A stretch of DNA of 64,000 nucleotides from Amycolatopsis sp. QT-25 (GTDB lineage: Bacteria > Actinomycetota > Actinomycetes > Mycobacteriales > Pseudonocardiaceae). Under the pieces are notes generated by a model. The model did not search any database. It saw only the letters and a list, made by a program, of their open reading frames with translations, and had not been told where the DNA came from. How positions within the stretch are numbered: the first letter of the stretch is position 1; every line of letters begins with the position of its first letter. This document shows, in pieces, positions 49,609-60,766 of this stretch. Location of the stretch: positions 4,526,001-4,590,000 of the forward strand of contig NZ_CP120210.1 in the NCBI RefSeq assembly GCF_029369745.1. The letters run 5' to 3'. The position numbers and the translations under genes were made by a program.

Positions 49609-50283
49609 CTACGGCCGTTCGAGGAGGCCATTCTTCCGGGCATGGGCCACCGCTTCGAGTTTCGAATGGGTGCCGGTCTTGACCAGGATCCGCTGCACGT
49701 GATTCCGCACGGTATTCCGGGCCAGCCGCAACTCCTCGGCGATCCGATCGGTTCCCGCGCCCTCGGCGATCAGGCGGAGCACCTGCCGCTCCCGCAGGGT
49801 CAGCACCGGTCCGAGCCTGCCGGAACCATCGGCGAGCATGGCCAAGGCGCCGCTGAGCAGTTCCGAGTCGATGACCACGTCGCCCGCCGCGACGGTCCGG
49901 ATCGCGGTGACCAATTCGTCGAGGAGACCGGATTTCAGCAACAACCCGGCCCCGCCGACCTCCAGGATCCGGGCGACGATGGCACTGTTCGCGTCACCGG
50001 TCAGCACGAGCACCCTGCTCGACGGCGAGATCGCGCGGAACCGGGCGATCGCCTCGATCCCGTCGCCGTCCGGCAACCGCCGATCGAGCAGGACGATGTC
50101 GGGCAGGTGCTCCTCCGCCGCGATGATCCCGCCCGCCAGTGACTCCACCGACGCCACCAGATGGATTCCCGGAAACTCCTCGAAGGCCGCGCCCAGCGCT
50201 TCGGCCACCATCTTGTGGTCCTCGACGAGCAGCACCCGGATCGGGGCCGGGGGCTTGGGCTGCGGGAACGTCGGGTTCGGCAT
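49609..50283 (-). CDS. NarL/LuxR-type response regulator
   Basis: A 224-residue regulator: receiver with D67 (IVLLDRRLPDG), TGDANSAIVARILEVGGAGLLLKSG, and a C-terminal HTH (LTLRERQVLRLIAEGAGTDRIAEELRLARNTVRNHVQRILVKTGTHSKLEAVAHARKNGLL). The ATG at 50283 follows GAAGGTGC. It precedes the PAS kinase gene by 32 bp in the same transcript, forming a two-component pair. A DevR-like motif lies around 50423-50439. Confidence 0.9.
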   Translation of the reverse strand: MPNPTFPQPKPPAPIRVLLVEDHKMVAEALGAAFEEFPGIHLVASVESLAGGIIAAEEHLPDIVLLDRRLPDGDGIEAIARFRAISPSSRVLVLTGDANSAIVARILEVGGAGLLLKSGLLDELVTAIRTVAAGDVVIDSELLSGALAMLADGSGRLGPVLTLRERQVLRLIAEGAGTDRIAEELRLARNTVRNHVQRILVKTGTHSKLEAVAHARKNGLLERP

Positions 50284-50536
50284 GCACCTTCTCCGTCGAT
50301 CGTGAGCTCGCCGATCCCCGAAACGGAGGCGAGACGCCGGGCGGGCATTCTCCCATCGTCTCCGGCCCGCTCGGCATTTCGAAGCCGACCCGTGACCCGC
50401 GGTACCCGTTCGGCGACCGAGAGAGGTCTTTGTGCCCTCGATGGCACGACCTTCGGCGGTGACCGGAACGGCCCCCGGTGCCTCATCGTCGGAGGGGACG
50501 CCCACCGGATCGTGAGCGCGGAGAGGGGACCGGGAC

Positions 50537-50791
50537 GTGACCACGAGGATCTGCGAGACCCGCCGCCGTCCCGGCACCCACGCCGGCCTCGGGCGGGCGT
50601 CGATCGCCGCCGAGCGCGAGCGGGCACCGAGAGTCGCGGCGAAATCCGAGACGCACGCCTCTCTGCTCGACGAGGTCCTGACCATCATCCGGCATTTCGA
50701 CGGCGCGGCCTTCGTCAAGCGGTCCCGGTGGAACCCCCGGGACCGGCGCGTCCAACGACTGCGCGGCTGGCTCGGCGGCGCGCCCGGCTGA
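50537..50791 (+). CDS. Small hypothetical protein
   Basis: An 84-residue frame with a GTG start after GAGAGGGGACCGGGAC and strongly GC-biased third positions. The C-terminal half (HASLLDEVLTIIRHFDGAAFVKRSRW) looks helical and basic. I do not recognise it. It is divergent from the response regulator gene and convergent with the 50802 gene, in the DevR-linked region, so it could be another stress-regulon member. Confidence 0.45.
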   Translation: MTTRICETRRRPGTHAGLGRASIAAERERAPRVAAKSETHASLLDEVLTIIRHFDGAAFVKRSRWNPRDRRVQRLRGWLGGAPG

Positions 50792-50801
50792 CGGGCACCC
50801 C

Positions 50802-51359
50802 TCACACCGGGTGCCGGCGGCCGATGTCCGGCTCCATCGGCACGATCCGGGTCAGCGAGGAGCGGATCTTCAGTCCCGCCGCCCTGTCCCGGCCGCGGGT
50901 CCCCCGCGGGGCGTACGGGTAGAAGGTGCCGCGTTCCCGGCGATAGACCATGGTCAGCTTCGGGTGCCGCATGTCCCTCGACTCGGCGAAGTCGACCGTC
51001 GTATGCAGCAACCAGGACGCGAACCCGGCCTGGGCCAGGCTTTCGTTGACGTCGGTGAGGTCGTCGAGCAACCAGCCCAGATCGCCGTTCTCCCGCCAGC
51101 AGCGCACGATCGTCCGTCCGTGCGCGTCGTGGATGACCACGTTGCGGCGAACGGTGTCCCCGGCGAGACCGGCGACGATCTCCGCGTCCGTCCCCGCGCC
51201 AGGACGGCCCTCCGCGACGAAGCAGACACTCCCCGACCCCGTCGGGGCCAGCCCGTGACCGGACCGCGGCGTCAAGGCCGCGAACCTCAAGTCCGGCAAC
51301 GGAAGCAGGCTCGGCCGCACCGACCTGCTCCTCGCGAGAAGACTTCCCGACAACGCCAT
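50802..51359 (-). CDS. Hypothetical protein next to DevR-like boxes
   Basis: A 185-residue protein I cannot assign. The middle (VRRNVVIHDAHGRTIVRCWRENGDLGWLLDDLTDVNESLAQAGFASWLLHTTVDFAESRDMRHPKLTMVYRRERGTFYPYAPRG) is well structured by its alternating pattern; the C terminus (KIRSSLTRIVPMEPDIGRRHPV) is basic. Codon use is normal. A GGGACAAGTCCC palindrome 83 bp upstream hints at DevR control. Confidence 0.6.
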   Translation of the reverse strand: MALSGSLLARSRSVRPSLLPLPDLRFAALTPRSGHGLAPTGSGSVCFVAEGRPGAGTDAEIVAGLAGDTVRRNVVIHDAHGRTIVRCWRENGDLGWLLDDLTDVNESLAQAGFASWLLHTTVDFAESRDMRHPKLTMVYRRERGTFYPYAPRGTRGRDRAAGLKIRSSLTRIVPMEPDIGRRHPV

Positions 51360-51441
51360 GACCTCACCGCACCTTTCCTCTGCGTGAAGCCTTTCCGACG
51401 ACGTCGCCGCGCCCTAGGGCCGCACGGTCGCGCATCGTGTG

Positions 51442-51453
51442 GGACAAGTCCCC
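51442..51453. promoter_or_regulatory. GGGACAAGTCCC palindrome (DosR-like)
   Basis: Perfect 12-bp palindrome upstream of the 50802-51359 gene. It has the GGGAC...GTCCC arms of the DosR box but a two-base rather than four-base centre. Confidence 0.45.
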
Positions 51454-51515
51454 GGTTCCGGTGACCAACGGCCCTACCAGCGATCGCCGGTCACTTCACT
51501 ACGGCTCCGCCCGCA

Positions 51516-51565
51516 GCCGACACGCGTGATTGGGCGGCCGACACGCGTGATCAAAGGGCCGACAC
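51516..51565. repeat. Three-copy 21-bp direct repeat
   Basis: GCCGACACGCGTGAT starts at 51516 and 51537, and a shorter GCCGACAC at 51558, a 21-bp period (two helical turns). It sits just behind the spermidine synthase stop codon. Confidence 0.75.
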
Positions 51566-52426
51566 TCAACGACGCCGCAGGGAGAACGGCGGCACCGTGT
51601 TCGCCCTCAGCGCGTCCTCGTCCAAAGTGGACTCCCCGATGCCCGCCTTGCCGATCCGCTCCGCGACGAGGGCGCCGGGATCGTCGAGCACGTCGGCCCG
51701 GCCGCTCAGGAAAGCCCACTCGTGCTCGTCCGAACCGTAGTAGAGAACGGTCCCGAACGACTCGGTGAACCGGCGCCACGACGCGATCAGCGTCTGGTTG
51801 CGCCACAGCGTCGGGCAGCCGGCCTGACAGCCGATCACTCCCCCGTCGGTGAGCAGCGCCGTGCACCGGGCCAGGAAGCCGGCGCCGTACAACCGGTTGT
51901 GCTGCGCCTCCGGATCGTCGTTCTCGTCCGGCAGGTCGATCACGACGACGTCGTAGGTGTCCCCGCGCTCTCGGGCTTCGGCGAGGAACTCCCAGCCGTC
52001 GCGGTAGTGGACGCGGACCTTCCCCTCCCCTCTCTCGGCACGGCCCAGATCGTCGAGGGTGTAGCCGTAGGGAAGGTGCTCGGCGCAGACCCGCACCGCT
52101 TCGGCGTCGATGTCGACGTGGTCGACCAACCCGGCCCCCGCAGCGACCGCCAGCCGGGAAGCGACCCCTTCGCTGGAGCCGATGATCAGCACCCGCTCGA
52201 CGCGTTCGGCGAGCAGCAGCGACGGGACCATCAGGGCCTCGTGGTAGACGAGCTGGCTCAGTTCGGTGCTCTGCCGTTCGTCGTCGCAGAACAGGGAGAT
52301 CCCCTGCGCGGTCCGTCCGATGAGGACGTGCTGGAACGCGGTACGGCCCTCGAACAGGACCTCCTCGACGTCCCAGTTCCGGGTGAGCCCGGCGCCCATC
52401 GGCTCGACGACCACTCGTTGCGCCAT
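51566..52426 (-). CDS. speE: Spermidine synthase-like aminopropyltransferase
   Basis: Transfers aminopropyl from decarboxylated AdoMet to putrescine. 286 residues: QSTELSQLVYHEALMVPSLLLAERVERVLIIGSSEGVASRLA (substrate and AdoMet-binding part), VDHVDIDAEAVRVCAEHLP, DTYDVVVIDLPDEND (catalytic Asp region) and FTESFGTVLYYGSDEHEWAFLSG. The first GGG motif is GSSEG, a variation on GGGDG. Start and the speD stop overlap (TGATG), so translation is coupled. Confidence 0.88.
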   Translation of the reverse strand: MAQRVVVEPMGAGLTRNWDVEEVLFEGRTAFQHVLIGRTAQGISLFCDDERQSTELSQLVYHEALMVPSLLLAERVERVLIIGSSEGVASRLAVAAGAGLVDHVDIDAEAVRVCAEHLPYGYTLDDLGRAERGEGKVRVHYRDGWEFLAEARERGDTYDVVVIDLPDENDDPEAQHNRLYGAGFLARCTALLTDGGVIGCQAGCPTLWRNQTLIASWRRFTESFGTVLYYGSDEHEWAFLSGRADVLDDPGALVAERIGKAGIGESTLDEDALRANTVPPFSLRRR

Positions 52427-52797
52427 CAGTTCTCTCCTCGTTCCACAGTGGACATCCGGACGGTGCCGGCGCCCAGCAGCTTCGCCAGCAGCGCCACCGC
52501 GCGCTCCGGATCCGCCCGGTCCCCGCAGGTGAACACGTCCACGAACACCGAGCCGATCTCCGGATAGGTGTGCACGGACGCGTGCGATTCGGCCAGCAAC
52601 GCGAGCACAGTGACCCCTTGCGGGGCGAAGGAATGCGACACGACTTCGAAGACCGTCGCCCCCGCCTCGATCACCGCGTCGGCGAGGGTCTTCTTCAGGA
52701 GAGAGGCGTCGTCGAGCAGTGACGGCTCGATCCCCTCGAACTCCGCGAGTACGTGGCGGCCGGCGAACCGGCCGACCAGTGGTTCTTCACCCGGCAT
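52426..52797 (-). CDS. speD: S-adenosylmethionine decarboxylase proenzyme (class 1b)
   Basis: A 123-residue pyruvoyl-type decarboxylase supplying decarboxylated AdoMet. LLAESHASVHTYPEIGSVFVDVFTCGDRADPERAVALLAKLLG contains the autocleavage site (the Glu-Ser bond in AESHAS) and the catalytic Cys of VFTCGD. The ATG at 52797 overlaps the end of the decarboxylase gene by 11 bp. Length and motif order are normal for the bacterial 1b class. Confidence 0.92.
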   Translation of the reverse strand: MPGEEPLVGRFAGRHVLAEFEGIEPSLLDDASLLKKTLADAVIEAGATVFEVVSHSFAPQGVTVLALLAESHASVHTYPEIGSVFVDVFTCGDRADPERAVALLAKLLGAGTVRMSTVERGEN

Positions 52798-53929
52798 CGG
52801 CGAACCTCCCCACACAATAGGTGCGCAACGGCTCGATCCCGTTGAAGGCGACGGACGAATAGCTGGCGGTGTACGCCCCGGTGCCCGGGATGTCCAACCG
52901 GTCACCCGCCTTCAACGACTCCGGCAGCGCGCACGGCGTCCGCTGGTACAGCACGTCGTCACCATCGCAGGTCGGCCCCGCGAGGACCACTGGCCCTTCC
53001 GGTCCGTTGACGCCGACGGGCTCCAGCCGATACGCGACGGCTTCGTTCTCGCACTCCGCCATTCCGTTGTACCTGCCGACGTCGAGGTAGACCCAGCGGC
53101 GTTCGTCGGCGGCGGCACGGGTGGTCACCAGCACGACTTCGGTCCTGATGAGCCCGGCGTCGGCGACGATCACGCGGCCCGGCTCCAGGAGCAGTTCCGG
53201 GCCCGGCAGATGCGCTTCGAGCGCGGTGTGGATCACGCGCGCGTAATCGGTCAGTGACGGCACGGGTTCCCGGTGCTCGGTGGCGAACCCACCGCCGATG
53301 TTGAGCCGCTCCAGGTGCACTCCGGCGTCGGCGGCGACCTTGGCCGCGGTCGCGATCCCGATCTCCCAGGCGGCCGGATCCGGCTGCTGCGAACCGACGT
53401 GGAACGCGATCCCCGGCCGTAGCCCGGCTTCCACGGCCTGGCGGAGCAGGGCCGTGGCCACCTCCGCGACACAGCCGAACTTGTGGCCGAACGGCGTCAC
53501 CGAGTCCGGACCGCCGGTCAGCAAGCGGACCGAGACCAGCGAACCGGGCGCGTGCTCGGCCAGATTCGCCAGGTCCCCGGCGGAATCGGTGGTGAATTCA
53601 CGGACGCCGCGTCGGTGGGCGAAGGCGATGTCCGCCGGTTTCTTGATCGTGTTGCCGTAGGCCAGTTCCGCCGCTCGCGCGCCACGGGACAGGCACAGCT
53701 CGATCTCCGCCGTCCCGGCCACGTCGAATCCCGCACCGGCCGACCGCACCGCGTCCAGAACCTCGGGCGCGGGATTCGCCTTGACCGCATACCGGATCAG
53801 CGCGTCCGGGAAGGCCACCGAGACCGCGGCGGCACGCTCCGCGACCAGGTCGGTGTCCACCACCAGGCACGGTGTCGGCGGTTCGCGATCCGCCAGGAAG
53901 GCACGGATCCGGTTCAGGCTTTCGGTCAC
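52787..53929 (-). CDS. PLP-dependent ornithine-type decarboxylase (fold III)
   Basis: A 380-residue group IV decarboxylase of the alanine racemase fold. The PLP lysine is K50 in IRYAVKANPAPEVL; the glycine loop is LNIGGGFATEH; LLLEPGRVIVADAG and GPTCDGDDVLY (substrate-site Cys) follow. Ornithine is the likely substrate, giving putrescine, because the next genes are speD and speE; lysine or diaminopimelate cannot be fully excluded. First gene of the polyamine operon. Confidence 0.88.
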   Translation of the reverse strand: MTESLNRIRAFLADREPPTPCLVVDTDLVAERAAAVSVAFPDALIRYAVKANPAPEVLDAVRSAGAGFDVAGTAEIELCLSRGARAAELAYGNTIKKPADIAFAHRRGVREFTTDSAGDLANLAEHAPGSLVSVRLLTGGPDSVTPFGHKFGCVAEVATALLRQAVEAGLRPGIAFHVGSQQPDPAAWEIGIATAAKVAADAGVHLERLNIGGGFATEHREPVPSLTDYARVIHTALEAHLPGPELLLEPGRVIVADAGLIRTEVVLVTTRAAADERRWVYLDVGRYNGMAECENEAVAYRLEPVGVNGPEGPVVLAGPTCDGDDVLYQRTPCALPESLKAGDRLDIPGTGAYTASYSSVAFNGIEPLRTYCVGRFADAG

Positions 53930-53973
53930 ACGCCCCAGGGTGTCAAAGACCGATCACCGGTACGGAACCCGGG

Positions 53974-54162
53974 TCACGCCCGGGCATCACCCGAGGGCTG
54001 CTCGGGCAGCTCCACCCCGTGCTCGGCGGCCAGCCGCTCCAGGTTGGCCAGATCGGCGCCGACGGCCGAAGCCCTGTCCTCGTCCGAGGCCTGTTCGGCG
54101 AGCTGGACGTCTTCCCTCGCCTGCCGTACCCGGTCCCGCAGATTCACCGCGAACTCGCTCAT
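53974..54162 (-). CDS. Small coiled-coil-like hypothetical protein
   Basis: A 62-residue acidic, helical protein (MSEFAVNLRDRVRQAREDVQLAEQASDEDRASAVGADLANLERLAAEHGV). Similar small heptad-rich proteins are common in actinobacteria and uncharacterised. Upstream of the polyamine operon on the same strand, 44 bp away; could be its first gene. Confidence 0.55.
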   Translation of the reverse strand: MSEFAVNLRDRVRQAREDVQLAEQASDEDRASAVGADLANLERLAAEHGVELPEQPSGDARA

Positions 54163-54300
54163 CCAGCACCCCCGATCTTCCGCACTTGTCTGCTTTCACC
54201 CTAGGACCCTCCGATTCGGTCACCGACGTGATCTGTGTCATCACGGGTTCGCTCGAGTCGGAGTGGAGCAGTATGACGGCAAGGGACCGGGTTCCGCGGC

Positions 54301-55485
54301 TCAGCGGAGCCCGGCTTTTTCACCGGGTTCCGGCGCGGCCGTCCGGCGGCCGATCACCGCGAGCGGGACGAGTGCGCACAGACCGCCCGCGACGGCGACC
54401 AGAACGTATCCGCCCAGGCCGAAGAGCTGTCCGGCGAGCAGACTCGCCGCGGCGGACGTCCCCCAGACGAAGGCGTCGACCGTGCCCTGCGCCCTCGTCC
54501 GCTGAGCGGGCGGCAGATCGCGGCTGAGCATGCTGCTGCCGCCGACGAACACCAGGTTCCAGCCGTAGCCCAGCAAGAACATCGCGAACGGAATTCCCAC
54601 GTGATGCGAATCGGGAGCACCGATCGCGGTGACCGCCGCGACGGTGAGCGTGCCGATCCCGCCGAAGATCGCCGCGCGACCACCCCACCGGTCGGCGATC
54701 CAGCCCGACAGCGGTGCCAGCGCGAACATCCCGACCAGATGAGCGCTCAGCACCCAGCCGACGACGTCGAGCCCCTGACCGTGCTGGTGCAGCTGGACCG
54801 GGGTCATCGTCATCACCGCCACCATGGCCATCTGCGCGCCGACCATCGCCACGAGTGGCCCGAGGATCACCGGATTCCGCACGGACATCCGCTCCCGCCT
54901 CGGCACACCTTCCTCCGGGGCGGCGAGACCGCGCGGCAGGGTGGAGACCGCGACCACCGCGATGGCCACGACCATCGCCCCGGCCGCGATCGGACCGGAC
55001 AGGGCGGGCAATTCGGCGGCTTCGGCCTTCGCCGCGGCCGGCGCGATCAAGGCGGGCCCCGCCACCGCCCCGACGGTTCCCGCCCAGACCATTGTGGACA
55101 GCGCGAATCCCTTGCGGTGCTCGGGTGACAGATCCGCGGCCGTGTAGCGCGAGAGCTGGGCCCCGCTGTTGCCGAAGCCGATCAAGGGCATCCCGGCCAC
55201 CAGCGCGAGCACGGATCCGCCGAGCACACCGGCGAACGAGATCAGCGCACCGGCCACCGCGGCCCCGTACATCAGCACCAGGACGAAGCGCCTGCCGTAA
55301 CGGGCGGCCAAGGTCCCCGACGACAGCGAACCCGCGGCGGAACCGAGCACCAGTACCGCGTTCGGCAGCCCGCTCCACGCGGCACCGGCGTGCTCGGCAA
55401 CGATCAACGCCGCCGTGGTGGACAGACCGACGACCGCGGTGCTGAGACAGGCGACACCCATGAAGAGCGCGAACATCGGTTTCAT
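54301..55485 (-). CDS. MFS transporter (12 helices)
   Basis: A 394-residue exporter-type facilitator. The motif-A-like GTLAARYGRRFVLVLMYGAAVAGALISF follows helix 2, and the second-half equivalent GWIADRWGGRAAIFGGIGTL is present. Drug or metabolite efflux is likely. Divergent from the Lrp-type regulator gene, which probably controls it. Confidence 0.85.
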   Translation of the reverse strand: MKPMFALFMGVACLSTAVVGLSTTAALIVAEHAGAAWSGLPNAVLVLGSAAGSLSSGTLAARYGRRFVLVLMYGAAVAGALISFAGVLGGSVLALVAGMPLIGFGNSGAQLSRYTAADLSPEHRKGFALSTMVWAGTVGAVAGPALIAPAAAKAEAAELPALSGPIAAGAMVVAIAVVAVSTLPRGLAAPEEGVPRRERMSVRNPVILGPLVAMVGAQMAMVAVMTMTPVQLHQHGQGLDVVGWVLSAHLVGMFALAPLSGWIADRWGGRAAIFGGIGTLTVAAVTAIGAPDSHHVGIPFAMFLLGYGWNLVFVGGSSMLSRDLPPAQRTRAQGTVDAFVWGTSAAASLLAGQLFGLGGYVLVAVAGGLCALVPLAVIGRRTAAPEPGEKAGLR

Positions 55486-55578
55486 GAGTCGAATCTAGGG
55501 ATTCCGGGCGCCCCGGCGAATAGGCTGTCGAAGGCCTCGCGGGGGTGCGAGGCGCATCATGAAAGGAATCCGGGCGCG

Positions 55579-56082
55579 ATGACCTTACGATCGGAAAGAG
55601 CGCTGGACGACCTCGACTGGCGGCTCGTCGAAACGCTCCAGAGCGACGGGCGGCTCTCGTTCAAGGAACTGGGCCGCCGCGTGAACCTCTCCGCCCCGGC
55701 CGTCGCCGAACGGGTCCGGCGGCTGGAGGAGTCGGGCGTCATCACCGGGTACCGCGCCCAGGTCGACGCGCGCCGTGCCGGGTACGACCTCCAGGCGTTC
55801 GTCGAAATGCGCTGCTCGCTCGGCAGCTGCCTGCTGCGCACCAGCAAGTCGGACGACTACCCCGAGGTGGTCGAACTGCACCGGCTCAGCGGTGACCGCT
55901 GCACCATGCTGAAGGTGCGGGCCGTGTCGCTCGAACATCTCGAAGGCCTGTTCGAACGGCTGGGCAAACACGGCGAGATCAGGTCGTCGGTGGTGCTCTC
56001 GACGCAGTACGAGGGCAGGCCGGTCGGCCCGCCGGTCGAGGACTACCTGAAGGCGACCAAGAGCGAGGGCTGGAGCGTCTAG
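55579..56082 (+). CDS. Lrp/AsnC-family regulator
   Basis: A 167-residue Lrp-type regulator with LDDLDWRLVETLQSDGRLSFKELGRRVNLSAPAVAERVRRLEESGVITGYRAQVDARRAGYDLQAFVEMRC and a RAM ligand domain. The RAM domain holds an unusual CSLGSCLLRTSK insertion. AAAGGAATCC precedes the ATG at 55579. It is divergent from the MFS gene with a 93-bp spacer, a typical amino-acid-efflux pair. Confidence 0.9.
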   Translation: MTLRSERALDDLDWRLVETLQSDGRLSFKELGRRVNLSAPAVAERVRRLEESGVITGYRAQVDARRAGYDLQAFVEMRCSLGSCLLRTSKSDDYPEVVELHRLSGDRCTMLKVRAVSLEHLEGLFERLGKHGEIRSSVVLSTQYEGRPVGPPVEDYLKATKSEGWSV

Positions 56083-56232
56083 CGGGCAGGGACCGATCAG
56101 GAATCGAGAAGCGACGGCGGATCGCGTTCACCTAGCGTGATCACCAATGAGGACGAACGGCTCGAAGCTGGTTAGATCGAGCCGGTGAGGCTGACGGAAC
56201 GTACTCGCGGCCCACCCGAGGATGGAGAGACG

Positions 56233-58617
<2,385 letters not shown>

Positions 58618-58637
58618 CCCGCCGGTTCACCGGACTC

Positions 58638-59573
58638 CTAGTCTTCGGGTTCGAGACCGTCGCGGTCGGCCCACTCGAGCAGGGTGTCGAGCGAGTACGC
58701 CGTGTCGTCGATGCCCGCGTGCAAGTCGCCGAGTTCGGCGAAGCGCGCGGGCACGGTGGCGATGGTGCACTCGCGCGGCTCGACGTCGTCGATCTCGTCC
58801 CATCTGATCGGGGTCGAGACGACGGCTTCGGGCACGCCGCGGACCGAGTAGGCGCTCGCGATGGTGTGGTCCCTGGCGTTCTGGTTGTAGTCCACGAACA
58901 GTTTCGCCGGGTCCCGGTCCTTGCGCCACCAGGTGGTGGTGACCTCGTCGGGCATCCGACGCTCCACCTCGCGGGCGAAGGCGAGCGCCGCCCGGCGAAC
59001 GTCCTGAAAGCCCCACCGCGGTTCGATCCGGACGTAGACGTGCAGGCCGTGGCCGCCGGAGGTCTTCGGCCAGCCGGTGATGCCGAGTTCGGCCAGGATC
59101 TCGTGGACGGTGTGGGCGGCCTTCCGCACGGTCGAGAACGGGCAGTCGGGCATCGGGTCGAGGTCGATCCGCCACTCGTCCGGGCGTTCGGTGTCGGCGC
59201 GGCGGGAGTTCCACGGGTGGAACTCGACGGTCGACATCTGCACCGCCCAGATCACGTCGGCGGGATGCGTGACGCACAGTTCGTAGGCGTGCCTGCCGGA
59301 GGGGAAGTCGACGCGGACGGTCCGGAGCCAGTCCGGGGCACCGTTCGGCACTCGTTTCTGGTGGACCTTCTCCCCCGAAACCCCGGACGGGAACCGGTGC
59401 AGCATGCACGGCCGTTCCCGCAGCGCCCGTACGATCCCGTCGCCGACCGCGAGGTAGTACCGGACGAGGTCGAGCTTCGTCTCGCCCCGCGCGGGGAAGT
59501 AGACGCGATCCGGGTTGGAGACGCGCACCGTCCGGTCGCCGACCTCGATTTCCACCGCCGAGCTTTTCGCCAT
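58638..59573 (-). CDS. LigD-type polymerase/primase domain protein
   Basis: A 311-residue stand-alone archaeo-eukaryotic-primase-like polymerase of the non-homologous end-joining LigD family (PolDom). Motifs: ELCVTHPADVIWAVQMSTVEFHPWNSR, the catalytic acidic pair in WRIDLDPMP, KTSGGHGLHVYVRI and KLFVDYNQNARDHTIASAYSVRG. There is no ligase or nuclease domain and no ku gene in the window. Convergent with the UvrA paralogue, so the two form a repair neighbourhood without being an operon. Confidence 0.9.
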   Translation of the reverse strand: MAKSSAVEIEVGDRTVRVSNPDRVYFPARGETKLDLVRYYLAVGDGIVRALRERPCMLHRFPSGVSGEKVHQKRVPNGAPDWLRTVRVDFPSGRHAYELCVTHPADVIWAVQMSTVEFHPWNSRRADTERPDEWRIDLDPMPDCPFSTVRKAAHTVHEILAELGITGWPKTSGGHGLHVYVRIEPRWGFQDVRRAALAFAREVERRMPDEVTTTWWRKDRDPAKLFVDYNQNARDHTIASAYSVRGVPEAVVSTPIRWDEIDDVEPRECTIATVPARFAELGDLHAGIDDTAYSLDTLLEWADRDGLEPED

Positions 59574-59677
59574 GCAGGCAAACTAACCCGAAAGTTGCCG
59601 ATCCGCGTCCGCTCGATCAGGAACGGGGCTCGCCGCCCAGCTTTCGCGGAGCCCGTGGCGTGGACCCGACCTCCTCC

Positions 59678-59998
59678 TCACCGGGATCGACGGCGCCGGG
59701 CCCGGTGGATCGTCGCGACCATGACGGCGAACACCGCGCCGAGGAAGGTCACGTCCACCGCCGGGACCCAGCGCACGTCACCGCCTTTGAGCACATACGC
59801 CCCGACGGGTCGCGCGGCGAGGACGAAACCACCGCCCTCACCCTCCTTGCCTTGTTCGGTCCCGTGCCCGCCGCCTCCGCCACCGACGACGTTCGCGGCC
59901 GGGACGATCACCACGCCGTCCTTCTCCACGGGCTCGCCGTAGACGCGCCGGACGGTGAGGTTGTCACGCAGGACGCCGACGACCTTCTCGAGTCCCAT
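59678..59998 (-). CDS. GerW/YtfJ-family protein
   Basis: A 106-residue protein: LRDNLTVRRVYGEPVEKDGVVIVPAANVVGGGGGGHGTE is the GerW (YtfJ) core with its Gly-rich loop, followed by a strand block and one hydrophobic helix (FLGAVFAVMVATIHRARRRRSR). In actinobacteria the family lacks a known role. The start at 59998 lies six bases behind the GntR stop on the same strand. Confidence 0.75.
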   Translation of the reverse strand: MGLEKVVGVLRDNLTVRRVYGEPVEKDGVVIVPAANVVGGGGGGHGTEQGKEGEGGGFVLAARPVGAYVLKGGDVRWVPAVDVTFLGAVFAVMVATIHRARRRRSR

Positions 59999-60003
59999 CG
60001 AGT

Positions 60004-60663
60004 TCAGCCTTCCCGAGGCAGCACCGACATCACTTCGGACACCGGCCGCAAATGCTCCTCCAGCAAGCGTGCCGCCTCTTTCACGTCGTGGTCGTCCAGG
60101 GCGGCGACCAGCGCCCGGTGTTCCTCGTCGATCACCGTCAACCGTTCCGGGCGTGCCTCCAGCGCCCGGACGGTGACCCGCTGCTGCCGCGAACGCAGGG
60201 TGTCGTAGAGCTCGGTCAGGACGGTGTTGCCCGCCGCGTTCACGATGGCACGGTGGAATCGGCGGTCGAATCCCGAAACGGCGAACCAGTCGCTTTCGGC
60301 GCCGGCGCTCGCCATCGCTTCGATGAGTTCGGGCAGTTCGGCGGGCGCGCCTGCCCGGTTCGCGCAGAGTGCCGCGATGGCGTGACCTTCGATCAGCCGC
60401 CTGCTCTGGTAGACCTCTTCCAGTTCCCTGGCGGTGACCGTGCGCACCTGAGCGCCCTTGCGCGGCAGGAGGCTGATGAACCGCTCGGCGGCCAGCCGGT
60501 GGAACGCCTCGCGCACCGGCGTCCTGGACACGCCGACCACGCCGGACACCCACATTTCGTCGAGGAACCGGCCACCTTCCAGCTCGCCCGAGATGATTCC
60601 GTCGCGCAGCCACGTGTAGACCCGCTCGCGCGCCGGGCCGCCCCCTTCGGCGGTCACAGTCAT
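60004..60663 (-). CDS. GntR-family (FCD) regulator
   Basis: A 219-residue regulator: RERVYTWLRDGIISGELEGGRFLDEMWVSGVVGVSRTPVREAFHRLAAERFI as winged helix, and an FCD domain with FDRRFHRAIVNAAGN and EEHRALVAAL histidines. It is divergent from the nitrilase-like gene; the TGTATACA palindrome between them is the expected operator type. Confidence 0.9.
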   Translation of the reverse strand: MTVTAEGGGPARERVYTWLRDGIISGELEGGRFLDEMWVSGVVGVSRTPVREAFHRLAAERFISLLPRKGAQVRTVTARELEEVYQSRRLIEGHAIAALCANRAGAPAELPELIEAMASAGAESDWFAVSGFDRRFHRAIVNAAGNTVLTELYDTLRSRQQRVTVRALEARPERLTVIDEEHRALVAALDDHDVKEAARLLEEHLRPVSEVMSVLPREG

Positions 60664-60731
60664 CTCGTTCCCCCTCCATACCCTTACTTTCCGCGACCGA
60701 GACTACACCTGGACCAGTCAAGTATCCATCA

Positions 60732-60739
60732 TGTATACA
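60732..60739. promoter_or_regulatory. TGTATACA palindrome (putative GntR operator)
   Basis: An 8-bp perfect palindrome inside ATCATGTATACAAGAC, similar to the T-GTATAC-A core used by FCD-type GntR proteins. It lies 28 bp upstream of the nitrilase-type start, and contains the ATG at 60731 that I reject as a start. Confidence 0.55.
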
Positions 60740-60766
60740 AGACTTCCACTGATTGGAAGGGGTTCC

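Noticed and set aside
51516..51565. Possible CRISPR-like array from the 21-bp repeat
   Set aside because: The period is 21 bp with six-base intervals, which is far too short for spacers, and no cas genes are present.
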